In this document: positions 13,400 through 26,849 of the stretch, one piece after another
How the letters are laid out: every line of letters starts with the position of its first letter
Position numbering within the stretch: position 1 is the stretch's first letter
Source of the DNA: Lophium mytilinum
Taxonomy: Eukaryota > Ascomycota > Dothideomycetes > Mytilinidiales > Mytilinidiaceae
Length of the DNA: 64,000 bases
Assembly (NCBI GenBank): GCA_010093605.1
Contig: MU004192.1
Coordinates: 199,774 to 263,773 of the forward strand
Direction of reading: 5' to 3'
Position numbers and translations under genes: made by a program
The notes under the pieces: generated by a model
Databases searched by the model: none
The model's input: only the letters and a program-made list of their open reading frames with translations
What the model was told of the DNA's origin: nothing

Positions 13400-15323
13400 C
13401 GTTAACTCGGCGTCTTTAGCCAGTTATATACCTCTTCTCTATCCCCCCCTTAATAAAGCCCTATTATCCTATATAATTAAACACTTCTATCTACGCAATT
13501 ACCTCTCCTATTATATTGCCTTAGACTAGAGCTTGCACTTGCGCACTTGCGTTGACTTCCACTAATCGCCGCACGCGCGCTGCCACCTCCCGCTATTATT
13601 CCTGGATAGCATCTCCTACGCTGTTAGAATAGTGGTTAGTTAAGAGATTGTGGACTTCGCGTTCTACATTATTAGATAGATGGCTGGCCAAGTTAGAGGC
13701 CCTAATAGAGGTATTAATATTATAACGCGCAGCCGTCCCCTTATCGCTAACTTTATCCCCGGTTAGGCAACCTACTCGGGCGCAAATAACCCGCTAGCTA
13801 TCTCCTCCAGCTATAGTATATGTCCCTCTTCTACATTATTAATAATAAACGCCTCTGCCTTCGCCAACTAAATCGCGCAACCTTAAGCTATTGCATCCTC
13901 CTCTCTCTCGGCCTAAAACACCCTCTTTACTACTATTCGGGCCTTCTTTCTACAATTCCAGCCCTCTATTAGTCGCTACGCTGTAAGCAGTTATACACTA
14001 TATTGCAGGGTACTCCTCTATAGTAAAGAGGTCCCTAGATAGAAGAATAGAAGGGCAGTCTGCTAGCAGCGAATTCCCCCCCCGTGGGATCTATATACCT
14101 GGTTAGGACGTTTAGCCGTATAGCTACACTTCTAGTTCTAATAATAGCTATAGTTTAGACAACTCTATACCGCCTATATATAGGGATATTAAGCTATCTA
14201 TATTCTAGTCTAGTAAGACAGTATAAGGTTATAATAAGGCCCCGCCTCGGGGTAGTATAGTCCTAGTCTAGTTCCCTCGGCAAGGCGGGCTGTAGAATAG
14301 TCTAATCGCAAATTAGGTTGGCTAGGTATATAGACTCTTGCGCTGTCTAAGTTCTCTGCCTTTTATAGTTCCGCACTCTTATCTCTTGTATAACTCTTAT
14401 ATTCTTTTTAACTTTTTCTACAGCTCTAATTTCTTACTTATTTATCTTATTGCGCAGGTGTTTATAACTAGCAGAGGCTAATATAGGTGTAGGTAGAAGG
14501 ATAGCACAGTACTAGCTAGGGTAGATAGGTGCGGGGGTGTCGTCTATCTATATTAGCTATATTAATTAAAATCGTCGCATATATCTAATATACTATTTAG
14601 CTAAGGCTTAATAATTAGAGTAATATAGTCCGGTTCTCTTAATAAACTCTAATGCACTATTACTATATGCCAGTCTACCTTATTCTTAACTAGGAACTTA
14701 AGATTATCTATAATATAGTAATATATAGTTTCGCGTCCTATATTAAGACTAAATATTATATTTAACCTAGTAACAAGCATACTAAATTTAGGGGCCGGCA
14801 TTACTAGCACACTCTTTAGCAGCGTGGGTGGTGCAAGTTTATATACTAGTATAATGCGGGCGGCCTTACTACCTAGCCGCTTTACTAATATTAACTTTAT
14901 TCCTATATGCGCTGAACTGCGGTAGTATTTAGGGTGCGGCGAAGTTCTATTTTATTCGGCAGGCGGAGTGTCCATAGAATCGGAATAACAAGACGCGTTA
15001 ATGTAATCTCGTCTTTTCTTATTATAGTTGCATCGCTGTGCGAGTTTTAACATCCACTTGTATCCTTCTTTAAGTGGAACGCGCAAAAGCATCTTAGGGA
15101 ACTTCTTTATAATATCTATTATTATAGATTATACTATCCCCCTAATTATCTTTAAGTAGAGGAATCCGCCTAGCAGGTCTACTAACTTTATCTTAGTCTC
15201 TATTACGGTATATAGCGTATTATATTCGCGGGCGCTAATATTAAGGCCCTGCATAAGCTTATTCCTAGAGTCCAGCTTAAGGTTATTAGGCATTAGGGAC
15301 TAGCCTTGTTCGTCTAACAACAT
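13400..15323 (-). pseudogene. Unknown protein remnant B of the inserted element
   Basis: A minus-strand ATG at 15,323 opens a reading MLLDEQGQSLMPNNLKLDSR (one RIP stop read as Gln) that continues past LREYNT- and KFPKMLLRVPLKEGYKW-like text. It appears to extend to about 13,400 with a helical segment SNNVEREVHNLLTNHYSN. Interruptions are almost all TAG/TAA. The protein would be about 600 residues. I see no diagnostic catalytic motif and cannot name a family. It sits between remnant A and the SNF2-like gene, all transcribed leftward. Confidence 0.42.
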
Positions 15324-16720
15324 AATAGTTTAACAATTCTCGGGGTGCAGAAGGGGTAGAAAAGGCAAAGTTGGAGTTAGTTTATGTACGTGTTCGGACG
15401 ATAGAGTACCGAGACTAGACTCTTATTGCGTCTGCGTAACCAAATTAGCTACTTTAGCGGTAACTATTTTACAGTAATTAATAGAATACCTATACTGCCT
15501 CTTCTCTTAAGAAGAAACTAAAGCCCCTTCGCATTAACAGCAACCTAGCATTTATTAAGTTGTTGGTGTAAGATCTAGATAGTTTAGTATTGGGCTAAAA
15601 ATTCTATATTTTATGCTGCTGCCTAATATATTTATGCATTTAAGTGTTAGAGATAATTGTAAATAATGCTCTATTATTAACTATTACTATGTAACGGCCC
15701 GGTTTATTTATCTAAATGTATGCTTAGGCGGTGCTCCCTTTTTTATAATTATTAACGTTATTATAGGGCGCCGTTATAATGCTTTAGGGCTTTAGCTAAT
15801 TATATATAGTGTAGGAATACTAATATTATAAGAGTATAGGCCTACACGCCTATTTTAGGATACTCTTATTTAATTTATATAATAGCTAGGACTAGGGATA
15901 TATACTTTCTCTAGCAACTTAGATATATTAAGAAGCGTAATAAATATAATAGTGTTTTAGAGTATTTTCTAAATTAAGTAGAAAGGTTACAAATAGATAG
16001 CGTCTAAATTAGCTATAGAGTGGCATGTGAACGTATTATACTATCTTAAAACTAACCTAACTTGTCTCTACATCTAATTAGCCGTGGTGTTGGTAGTATA
16101 TTAAAATATAGGTAGCTAGAAAGGGCTTAGCATTAGTAAGTGTATACTTTTCTACCTGTTTTCTTTTAGCTAGTATGTATATACGGCACTAAATCGTACT
16201 ACTACAGGCCTATAGTATACTCTAATTTATAGGCTACTCTATTTAAATCTCTTTATTAGGAATATAAGTAAGATTAGACGCATACTAGCTACTAACATCC
16301 TGCGGTCCAGATTAGAAGGGTAGGATAGAGGGTTCTTGCGACCTTTCTATGCCTTATAACGTGCGAGAATATTACTAACAACACATGCGGGCCTACGGAG
16401 CATCAGCGCCGCTATATAGATATTTACCCATATAATGCTATAGTTTATATCGCTAATACTTAGGCCTTAAATTGCATTTAAGGCTCGCACTGCTAATACC
16501 TAAGCCTTGCAGCAAGTATATAGTTAAGTAGATTATATTAATATTAAAAACGGACAGTCTACAGCAGACCTACTATAGATATAGTATACTTATTAACGCG
16601 GCGATTACAGGTGTATTATAGAAGTAGAAGTTAGAATAGTTTATTTTATAATGTCTGCTATAGAACTATGTGCACTATATAATTAGTGCATTTAGCAGTT
16701 ACCTTAGTACTAATAGTTCC
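15324..16720. other. Intergenic part of the inserted element, no gene seen
   Basis: About 1.4 kb between remnant B and the 3' end of the SNF2-like remnant. Both strands are rich in stops and I find no coherent protein text, RNA gene or clear tandem repeat. It could hold the SNF2 3' UTR and the promoter of remnant B. Confidence 0.35.
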
Positions 16721-19700
16721 TTAGTTTTCCTTCTTTTTTAGTACACTTCGCATAACCTTATACGTAAACTTATTATTATTAACCGCACGGGACTAAGCTA
16801 GCGCATCTGCTGGGTTGTTACCCCCTATATAGGCGAGAATAATGCCGCATGTTCCGTTGGACCTCTAGTTCTTCCGCCACACTCTAGATATAATCTATAC
16901 CTTAAGGCTAGATGCAGTCTATGGCTCTATAACTATCACGCACGTGCATTAAAAAGCAAAGTTGGAGCCTTCTACTCCTCTAGTCTTCCGGTTCGCAACT
17001 AGAATATTAACGGCCGCTGGATCATCTTAATTACGCTTAAAGCCGGTATTAAATTGCTCCCGTTACTTAACTATTAGCAATAAATGTAACCATGCGAGCT
17101 TTTTAGTTAGCATAGTCTTTATAATTATCTAGTATTAATTATATTAGTTTATTAGATAATAATCGCCAATTATAGATAGAGATGGGTAGCAACTTATAAT
17201 GCAGATAACTAAATTAACTATAGGCTCCTCGCCGACAATTAGTATCTTCTTCTTCTTAGCTTAAATGTGTCGAACTATGCTCCTAATCTTCTTTAGCTTC
17301 CCCGAATTGGCTAGTAGGTTAGTGTACTGTTTAGTGAGGGTACTCTTAGAGTCTATATAATCTATCTAGCCCGCATTTTTAATGTCTTCTAGAGTAAAGG
17401 TTGGGTTACTTATTAAGCTAAGCTCTTCCTATCGCGTTTTTAACTTAGCCAGCCCAGGAATTAATACAAAAATCCAGGGCAGCCTCCCCTTGCCCGAGCC
17501 CGTTAGGAAGGCGCCCAGGCTAAAGAAAGGCGGCGGCTTATTAATTGCCGCTCTATACCTTAGCTATTCTTTATACTCTTCTTTAAGGTCTATATATCTC
17601 TCTCTAATAACCGTGCAGTACTCCTTAATAAAGGGTTTAAAGTAGTTAGGTGTACTAACTATTACCTGCTATATAATATAGAGCGGCATATCCCCTAAGA
17701 GAAGGCTATCTAGGCTAAGGCTTATTAGCATTCTGCGGATGCTTATAGCTATAATTACATCTAACACTCTCTAGAGACGCCCAGACAATTTAGAATTATT
17801 CTATAGTTACCGCTCTTTCTCTATTTTTAAGGCAAGGTAGTAACCTCTAGCCCCTATAAGGTCTTCTTAATTAACACGCCGGAGGGTAGGGCCTTAATAA
17901 AGAACGTTAAACTTATCCCCTTTATCTATATCCTCTTCCTCTAACTCCTTATCTAGAAGAGTATTATCCGGGTCGTCTTTAACATCGGCGTCTAAGTTAG
18001 TTAGGTCCGCCGTCTAAGTTGGCGTCTATAAACCTCCGTATAGCATAACTATTAGATATAATAGAGTTTTAGGGCCGCGGAGAAAAGGAGTCCCGCTATA
18101 GAATAAGCCTCCGGGGCAACTGTACGGATCAGCAGCCTTATTAAACCCTTCTAAGTTCCAGCCCCAATAAACCCAATTAAGCGCACGGTTAATATTCGCC
18201 CATTTGCGCGTAGTTAGGCGGAATGCATGCCGACACTATATAGACTTAATATAGCTAAAAGCCGTAATATATAGAGACGTATTATTAAATCCTAGGTGGA
18301 ACTTGTTAAAAAAAACGGCCCCACATATATATATAGGGGTTACTTTATCGCCATGCAATAGGTTATAGAATATTATAAAGGTCTCTAGCGAGTTTAAATT
18401 CTTATTATATTTTTTATTAAAGGTCTCCGCGCTTATAATAATAAGATAGGTTTTCGCTCTTAGATTTAGCTTATACCACACCCGACCGTTTATTTCTTAG
18501 TGGATAGGCCTAAGGTTCTTCTAGTCTTTAGAAGTAAGGTTACCCTCCGCAATACTTCTATATACACGCCGGATGTAAAGTCTTTCGCCGGGGACCTTAA
18601 AATCCTTATTCTTGCATTTAACATCCAGCCAGTATTTTGCCTCCTTATAGGTCTAATTTAGCAGACTCTTCTTAGTAAGCTAAATAACGCAGCCTTCAAC
18701 GCTGCTAGAACGCGGAGCATTAGTGCTAGCCTCTCTAGCATAAGTAGCGAATGCTATTAATATTTGCAGAGTTTTTCCTATCCTAGGGGGGTCTATAAGA
18801 ATTAGCCCACGCGCCCTGCCGGCGAGACCTTAGATAATGCTGTATGTCCCGGCTACCTAGTATAGGGCCGCACATATCTTTAGGTTAGTAGTTATTCCTA
18901 GCAGCTTAAAGGTTGCGTTACTAGAAAAATTTCTATATATTAGAGGCAAACTAAAAAACTATAGCACCTTCTTAAACGCTGCCACTAAGATATTCTTTAT
19001 AGAGCTTAATGTCAGGGCTATCGCAGCAGTAATATTAACAGCATCTACCTTCTCCGCGTTAGCCGTAATTATCTTGTTTACGTCTATAGAGGGTCTAGTC
19101 TCGCTAAGACTATATATATTAAATTTAAGCGTGGCCGCGACATTAATGCTGCTAATTGCTATATCCCCCGCGACTTAGGTATTGCTGGGGATAGTCTAGC
19201 CGCTCTCTATAGCGACCGCAAGCGCATAGAGTTGTTTTTAGGCAGTTAGGTACTAAGTAGTCCTAGGCCTAAGCGCCCTAAGCTACTATATAACCTTATT
19301 ATAGACAACACTAGGCTAAATAGGATCGCGCATTAACTTAGCATATAGCTAGATAATGTCGAGCATCTATTAGAGTAGTCGCGCTTTCTTCTCTATTTAT
19401 AGCTTCTGTGCCTTCTTCTCTACTAGTAGTTTCTACTTTCTTTATTCCTCTTGCTCCACCGCCTCTTCTAGCTGTTCCTGCCTCTTTACTTTCTCTTTAG
19501 TCGCGGTCTCGGCCAGCTCTCTCTCCTTCTATTCTGTCTGCTTCTTAGCCTTCTCCACTATCGCTGTATCTACTAGCTCTCTCTCCTTTATCTCTTTCTC
19601 CTTTATTTCTTTCTCCTTCCTTTCTTTCTCTACTTTCGCTGTTTCTGCCAGCGCTTTCTCTGCCAGCGCTTTCTCCGCCAGCTCTTTCTCCACCAACTCT

Positions 19701-21115
19701 TTCTCCTTCTTCTCTTTCTCTTTCTTTTCTCTCTCTGCTTTCGCTGTATCTGCCAGCTATTTCCACTTCTCCCCTTTATCCTGCTCCGCGGTGGAATTAA
19801 CTCTATCTACATCGGCCACATGTACGTATAGACTTATAGTTAAGTTAATAATTATTTTATCTAGAGCGTTGGCGGCGGTGGGTTTAGGTAGACCCTTAGC
19901 CGCGGCAGCCTTAGGCTTACTATAGCGGGGGCGTTTCTTAGCCGGGCGGATACTAGGGGGCGAGGACTTAAGAAAGTGCGGACCTAGCTATGCATTAGTT
20001 AGTGGTAATGTTTAATAATCAACAATAATTAACGTACGTCTAGTCTTAAGTTTAGACATCGCCTCCCTAATATTAAGGCCCTTTACTGTAAAACTAAGCA
20101 CTATCTCTTTAGGTATACTCTTTATTTCCTCTAATAGCGTAGTTAGATGGAAGTTGTTCTCTATTAACTCCCAGGTTCCATTAACTACAACAACGTGCTC
20201 TAGAGGGTTGAAGTCTGCGAAAGTTCCGTTAATGGCTTCTAGAAACTTTGCAAAGCTATAGTCTTCCGGCTCTAGGCCTTTGCCGCTAGACCTTACAAGA
20301 CGGAGAGTAAAAAGGCGTCCAGTGCTTTCCCGCTGCGGCAGCTAGTATATTATAGCGAGGACCGCGTGCAACAGCCGGGGCTTAAATAGGGTATTTTAGG
20401 CAGCGACATCTAGGGATTTTATTAGAGAGCTAAGGCCTGCTAATGCAACCAACTTCGCGGATAAGGCCGACTTAGACCGCTTCCGCTTCTTATTACTTTT
20501 AATAATACTGCCCCGTATCTTATATTTCTTATAGACTTTATACTAGATTAATATCTAATACGCTCGCTTCTACTTAGCTAATATAGAAGACTTCTTAAAT
20601 ATGCAACTCTATATATCTATAAAAAGTGTATATATTTTAGACTAAGCATCTAAGTAGGCGTTATTCTTACTATAGTTATTTTAGCCTAGTTGCAAGAGAC
20701 GTTTTACCTGTAGGTACGCTTCGGAGTTCTCTATTAGCATAAATAAGTTAGCTTCTATCCAGCGCTACACCTTAGAAGCTAGACCCAAGCCGGCCATAAT
20801 ATTTATTTAACTTAAGTAGCCTTTAGGGTTCTTAGTAAAATTAGATGCCGCCTTGCTCTGCATAGTTGTGTTGCGTAGCAGGTCTACTAGGGGTGTTACA
20901 GCCTTCCCCCAAGCAGGTCTAGAGCGTTGGCAGCTGCTGCGGGGAGGCCGGCGGCTGCGGCGGTTATCTAGCTTATCTAGCTCTGAATTGCTATTATAGT
21001 CTACTTAACTAGAGTCTATGCTTAACGACTATTTATCTAGGTTAAACTCCTTGTTATTTTAATCGTCGGGGAGGCGTTGTTGGCGACTAGTGCGTTGACC
21101 CGATCCTTTAGCCAT
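16721..21115 (-). pseudogene. SNF2-like helicase remnant carried by the inserted element
   Basis: From an ATG at 21,115 (MAKGSGQRTSRQQRLPDD) the minus strand reads as one protein of about 1,460 codons to a TAA at 16,721, broken by RIP stops. The N-terminal half has a long Glu/Lys/Ala coiled coil with six-residue repeats of the EKALA type (about 19,540-19,770). The ATPase core follows. Motif I reads DPPRIGKT (about 18,770-18,792), where DPPGIGKT or similar is expected. The C-terminal lobe has KKILIVGEEPIVN near 17,220 and VANRKTRGVEGSNF near 16,970, typical of SNF2 motif V, then a motif VI-like segment. SNF2 enzymes remodel nucleosomes or other DNA-protein complexes using ATP. The Gly-to-Arg changes and stops make it inactive. 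Confidence 0.7.
19540..19770 (-). repeat. Short in-frame repeats coding an E/K/A coiled coil
   Basis: The plus strand repeats ctttctctgccagcg-like units with an 18-bp spacing between 19,640 and 19,710, and looser TTTCTC-rich units either side. On the minus strand they encode six-residue EKALAE/EKELAE-type repeats inside the SNF2-like protein. The strong amphipathic, charged character predicts a long helix. Confidence 0.55.
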
Positions 21116-22640
21116 GTCGGGCGAACGAGATAAGGAGTTAGGGTGTAAGGAAGGCAGATAGGAGGGGGCAGGGTTAGTAGATGGAATGGCGTTGTGCGGC
21201 GATGCGGGCGAGGGCGGGCGGGAGGCTAATAATATTAGATAAACAGCGATAGTAAGTAATAAGTAAGGTAGTTACTTACCTGCAAAGTTATAATAGTAGA
21301 CGCCACTCGCAGTGCAATTAACCTTGGGATCGCGCGCGTTAAAAAATAAGGTAACCGTAGTAGAAGATGTATAAATCCGCGCGCGCTAGTAATAGGAGCA
21401 GCTACTCTTAGTTGTACTTTTAAATAGGTACAACGTCTATTAAAGAAGTACTTATAGAGCGGTACTAGAAATACAGCAAGCGCAGGTAAGCCTAAGGCGT
21501 AGAGAAGAAAGTTAGCGTATAAGGAAGGGAGGAGAAGAAGGAGAGAGAGAGGGAAGAAAGAGATGGAGGAGGAGGAGGATGAGGGAGGGAAGATAGGTAA
21601 GAATAGTAGATAAGAATCAGAATTAAAAGGCCGGACAGAAGGTAAAGTTTAAAGTGGCGCACGATTAAGTGCGTAATTAGTAAACGGGCCGTGTTATAAT
21701 ATAATAGAAGTAAAGAGTTATATAGCTTAAAAAACTCCACCACCCGATAATTAGTAATAATTGGCCTCTACCTTAATATTTATCTACACCTATTAGCTTT
21801 TAGTAACGCTCAACAGATTAGCAATAACTTCTACCTAATATTGCCTTCTACTTGCCCAGGTTGGTTAATATAGGGAGGAAGGCCAATTTCTATATATAGG
21901 TGCCCCCCCCTATTATTTAAGTTGGCGTTGTAAGCTCTACTAGATTAGCGGCTAATAGGTTAAGGTCCTTAGAATAGAAAGAGAAGTTAGCCGCAGCTAC
22001 CTAAGGAGGTACTGTGCTGCTTATTATCGCCCGAGCTGCTGCGCGCCTCTCTACCTCTAATAGCAGCTCATTGTCTACTAAAGTTGCGCCCTATAAGCTA
22101 GCAGGTAGCAGTACTAATTTATACGTCTTCTTACTATCTGCCCTTCTTATAAGTATTGCTAATTTAGCTTATACTACGGGATAGCTTACTTATCTACTCC
22201 CTCCCTTGCTAAACAAGCACCCTCGCCCTTTAGCCCCTCTGCTAGCGCGCACACCGCCTCTATATAGAGAACGCCTACTTTAACCTGCCCGGGAAGACTA
22301 GCGTTACCCACCCACGTATTCACTATACTCCTCATCCGCTCGCTCGCCCCCGCCGGCGCTAGGCTAACCGTAGTCCGCATTTAACTAGCCTGCATATCTC
22401 TCTCTCTTAAGGCCCTCCGCTGCTCCAGGCGGCGCTTCCTAGAGGCTCTACTTAGTAGTTCCCGCTCTCTCTCTATCTCTCGCAGCTCGCGCTCTAACAA
22501 CCAGGTTAGCGCGCTCCTCCTCGCGGATTTAGCCTTCCTAGAAGTAGTAGGATTGCGCAGTTATATCTTATAGGCCACGCCTCTAGAATATATATAGATT
22601 AGCAACGCTTAGGTTTACCTATTGCAGTATGCTATAAGGC
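21116..22640. promoter_or_regulatory. Central divergent intergenic region with an 80-bp purine tract
   Basis: This lies between the start of the leftward SNF2-like gene and the rightward remnant C, so it should contain both promoters. Plus-strand 21,521-21,600 is almost entirely G and A (gggaggagaagaaggagaga and similar). GC content is higher than in the flanks. A minus-strand open frame at 22,186-22,380 is present but I cannot support it as a gene. Confidence 0.4.
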
Positions 22641-22649
22641 TAACCCTTA

Positions 22650-25600
22650 AGTATAGCTTAAAATTAGCAGAGGCAGGTTAGAAGCGGATAAGAAAGATAA
22701 TAGGGCGATACTTAGATATTTAGGGGACCAATTAACTGCTATATAGTACCTGCATCCTACTAGGTAATTTAGCCATTAGATGCGCGTTTAGATAAAAGCC
22801 TCTTAACGTAACTAACATCTTACCAGACGCAATAGTACTTAGTCCTAATCTAATTATTAGCCCGACGTTATACTAGCCTTAACTCTAACCCTCTAGAAGG
22901 CAGCTGCTGCTATAGCAACTTACGCCTTCTATAATAATAGCTAATATACCACCGGCGCATATTAGACTAAAGCCCCAAACTCTTCTAATAACCTACTCGC
23001 TATTAAATTACGGCCTCTCCTCTAACCCTAACTATTTTGTTCGGAATATAAGCGTATCCACCTATACTAACACCAACTAACTATTTAAATATGTTGGGCC
23101 TAACAGCGATATATAGTCTAGAATAGCAAAGGCCAATACACTTTAGATAGAGACCGAGCAGTAAGTCCAGCTTATGCGCGGTAGTACCTAGACTTAATAG
23201 ACTAATCTATATATAGAGAGGTTGCTGCTAAGCCCTTCTTCTAACTCTACTCTAAGGGCGCCGACTAATTCTTTAATCTTCTATATAGTATACGCGAAAT
23301 CTTAGTTATAAGGGATAAATTAAATAAACCACAGGGAGCGGAACTTAAGAAGATACTCGCTACTTAAAAGACTATAATATAGTCTACTAATAGGTCTAAG
23401 TCTATAGTAACCTTTAAAGAGAAATATAGCAACCTCTAAAAGCGCTAGAGACATACTAAATACTAACTTAATTCTATAGCAAATATCCTAATCTTAGAAG
23501 GCTAAATAGGGGCGATAGACGCCCACGCCCTTACTATCGTTCTGACAACTATGCCTAATGCCACCCGTGCGGTAAAGCTTGCTAAGGCGCTATAAGACCG
23601 AGAGCTACTAAAGTAAGTTGCAATTAAGTGCCAATTTAGGATCTCTACTTAGATGCGCCCTGGCCTACCTACTAATATACCGGGTGCATAATAGTGCACT
23701 TGCTCTTATTATTTTAATCTAGACACGCGTAAACTATAAAAGGTGGCCTCTATAAATAAGCCTAAGTACCGCTGCGACCTTACTATTAAGGGCACCCTTA
23801 AGGTCCTTAAAATCCTAGAAGAACACCTACCGCCCTTATTTAGAGGCCAGATAATTAGGTGCAATACTAACGCGACCGCTAGCAAAGAGCTGGCGGAGGT
23901 CCCTATCTTCCTCGCTGTTATTCCAACCCAACCGGCCACCCCCGCTAAGCTAGTAGAACCCCGCAAGAGGTTAATATAGAACGCCGTTTACTATGTAAGG
24001 GTCTAAGACGAGCACAAGTCTTATATTAGTCTGCCTCGGGATCCACGTTCTAAATAGCGTATACCTATTATCTCGCACATAATCTATAGAGGATTAGCTA
24101 ATGGAAGTCCAGCCTTATAAATATAGCTTATATTTATAGTTCTAGTGTTTAGATTACTATATACTAATAAGCTATACTAGATTGCATTCTACAGCCAAGC
24201 GGACTCTCTACTTAACACTATCTGCACCGATAAGAAGTTTAAGGCTATAATAACAGACAGTTTCGCCCGGATGCACCTAGTTATATCTGCGCTAGATACT
24301 CTAGAGAAGTTAGCGTCTACAGAAGTATAAGCCGGAGAATTTTACAGCCTTAAGTAGCCCCTAAACCTACCGTAAACTACACCCCCGCTCCTAGAGTTAT
24401 AGAAGGCTAAACTTCTTACCTAAACTAACCTGCCATTTATTAGAATTGCAGAGCACCTACTAGTGCCCCGGCGTAACTACTATACCTACTCTTCTATTAA
24501 TACTCTAAGCAAGTATATAGACCTAGATTATATTCTCTATTTTAAGATTACCACTCCTAATATAGAGGAGCAAAGTCTAGATAATAAGCGCCGGCATACT
24601 ACTTAGACGGTACATAAAAACATCGCCCGGCGTACTATACTAGTTAACTTATTATAGAAACGGGTTAACGCCTAGACTTATAAGGAGTTTTATAAGGTAT
24701 TATATAATGCAGCTGCTAAAATACTCGCAGTGTTACCTATAACGCTAAATATAGTAAATATAATAAATAATATAGTAGAGGGCTTTATAGACGCAACTAA
24801 GTCCCTTCGCATATATCTAGATTAGCACCGGGTTCTAATAATAGAGGATTATACACCGCTGGAGGAACTATACGCTATTAACATTTCCCACTAAGGCCGC
24901 TCTAACCAGTTCCTATCCCCGTTTAAGTTGGCACGGGTTGCGGTTAAGCGAGTTTACGACTTTAAGATAACTGGCAGACCGGGAGGGCATAGTAAATACA
25001 ACATTAAGAATATTCTTAGGTACTACGCTAAGGTACTAAATGAGTTTAAGGCTGGCCGGGCCAAGGCTAGCAATAGTGCGGAGGGGGATAAATGGGACGC
25101 CGCTAAAGTCTACTATATTAACAGTCTAACCTTCTATATAGACCGCTACACGGCTAGAGGTTTTACTACATTTATCTAAGAACTAATTGCTAACAGCACT
25201 ATTAACTATTGCAAAGTAAGCAGCTATCTAGTGGTTAGCTATTACTACTCCGCCTTTAGCTATAATGGAAGCAATAACTTCTACTCCAAGTGCAATACTA
25301 GCAAAGATAATAACACTAACCGAGACGGTACCTATACGCTACACTCGGGCGACGATAAATTAATACGCCGGTGGCCAACTATCTTAGATTGCATCCACGA
25401 GGCTATTCTAGACCTTAAGGACTGCGCTGGGCTCCTTAACAGAGATAGCAATAGTGGCAACAACTTAAACGCGCAAGATAATTGCGGACTATAGAATCCG
25501 CGCAAAGATAAGCTTAGCTAGAGAATGCAGGACTATATAGCTAAAGCGTCGGCTAAAATATAGTAAGTAGTAGAGGGCTACTACAATTAGGAATAATCGA

Positions 25601-25900
25601 CGATAATTAAAAACAATTAGACATCCTGCGGGCGGCCCGGGTAGACTGTAGTATAAGAGTTGCTGCTAGCACTAGTTATAGGCGCCGGCGACTCGGACGG
25701 GAGGCAGCATCCCCGCCACTAATTTAGAGGTATTAGTAATCTAGAAGTCTTCTATATCTATATACTTAATTTAAAACACTAAGTTATTATTATATTTACT
25801 ATAGGTTGTACACGTAAATACTAGATAGTAATATGTATAGCCTATAAGCTAACATCTTTCTAGGGCTAAATATCTACTAGCCTAATTTCCAGCACCATTA
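22650..25900 (+). pseudogene. Unknown protein remnant C of the inserted element
   Basis: One plus-strand frame stays coherent for about 3 kb, with open stretches at 23,743-23,979, 24,928-25,179 and 25,231-25,494 all in phase and separated only by RIP-type stops. Readable text includes YRCDLTIKGTLKVLKILEEH, then KITGRPGGHSKYNIKN, then WPTILDCIHEAILDLKDC. The native protein would be 900-1,000 residues. I recognise no family. It is the first gene of the rightward set, upstream of the transposase in the same orientation. The in-phase survival of three long open stretches argues that it was a real gene. Confidence 0.5.
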
Positions 25901-26849
25901 ACAAGGGCTTAACAATTCTTTAGCTTCCCTGTTGACCCGGTATAGAATAGGGCCTAGAGTTTCGCCGGGGTGTTATTGTAAAAGTAGCTAAAGGACTTAA
26001 CCTACTCCTAACGGCGCGGTATAGACTATTAAAGGAAGGCTTAAGCACTCTTATAATCCGCAAGAAGATAGTCCTCCGCCCTTGCCACTTGCTAGTCCTT
26101 GTAAGTCGTCTACTCTCCATCCACCTTATCCTTATTAAGCGCAGTCGTCGCTAACGTGCATGCCGCTAATTCTGCCGCGTGCAAGAGGCTTAAGCGGCCA
26201 AATTAGTAATGTTGTAAAACTCCCTGCCTAACCAGCGCCTCCCAGCTATTATCTAATTTTGCGCCGGCCGAGAGAGACGCGGAGTTTAACCTGGGCTGCT
26301 TAATGCGCATCTAATATTACTATCTCGCAGCCGTTCTATAACTAGCACTTACCCCAGCGGCCGTCTTCTTAATAACGCCGGCACCCTTAGCGGATACCCG
26401 TTAACTCTGTTCTACTGGACTAGTAATGCATCGCCGCCCAGCGCTCGCCTTGCGGAAGGGAGTAACGCGCTTAGACTTAGTATCTTCTTCTGTGTTGCCT
26501 GGATAGCACTCGCCTAGAGTTAAGAGTTCTTTACTGTGGCCGGTAACTGCGGCAGGAAGTTAGATACTAGAAATTAGTAAGAGGTAATACTTACTTTTAA
26601 TACACGCCGTGCTATTAGGACTAGGGAAACTAGATATAACTGCCGGTACGCGCTTAAAACTATATCTACTATAAAGGTTTATGCTAGCTATAAAGGATAT
26701 AGAAATAATAGAAATAATTGCGTACGGGCTTTAGAGTTACGGTTTAAGGGAGTAAGCCGTAGTCTTTAACGCGTAGATGCGTTAAGGTTCCGGGCTAATA
26801 GAATAGCCCGCCCCCTATTAGAACGCGTCGCGTGCTATTAAAGAACGAT

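Noticed and set aside
23709-23966. Minus-strand open frame of 85 codons
   Set aside because: It lies opposite the longer in-phase plus-strand reading of remnant C and has no partners.
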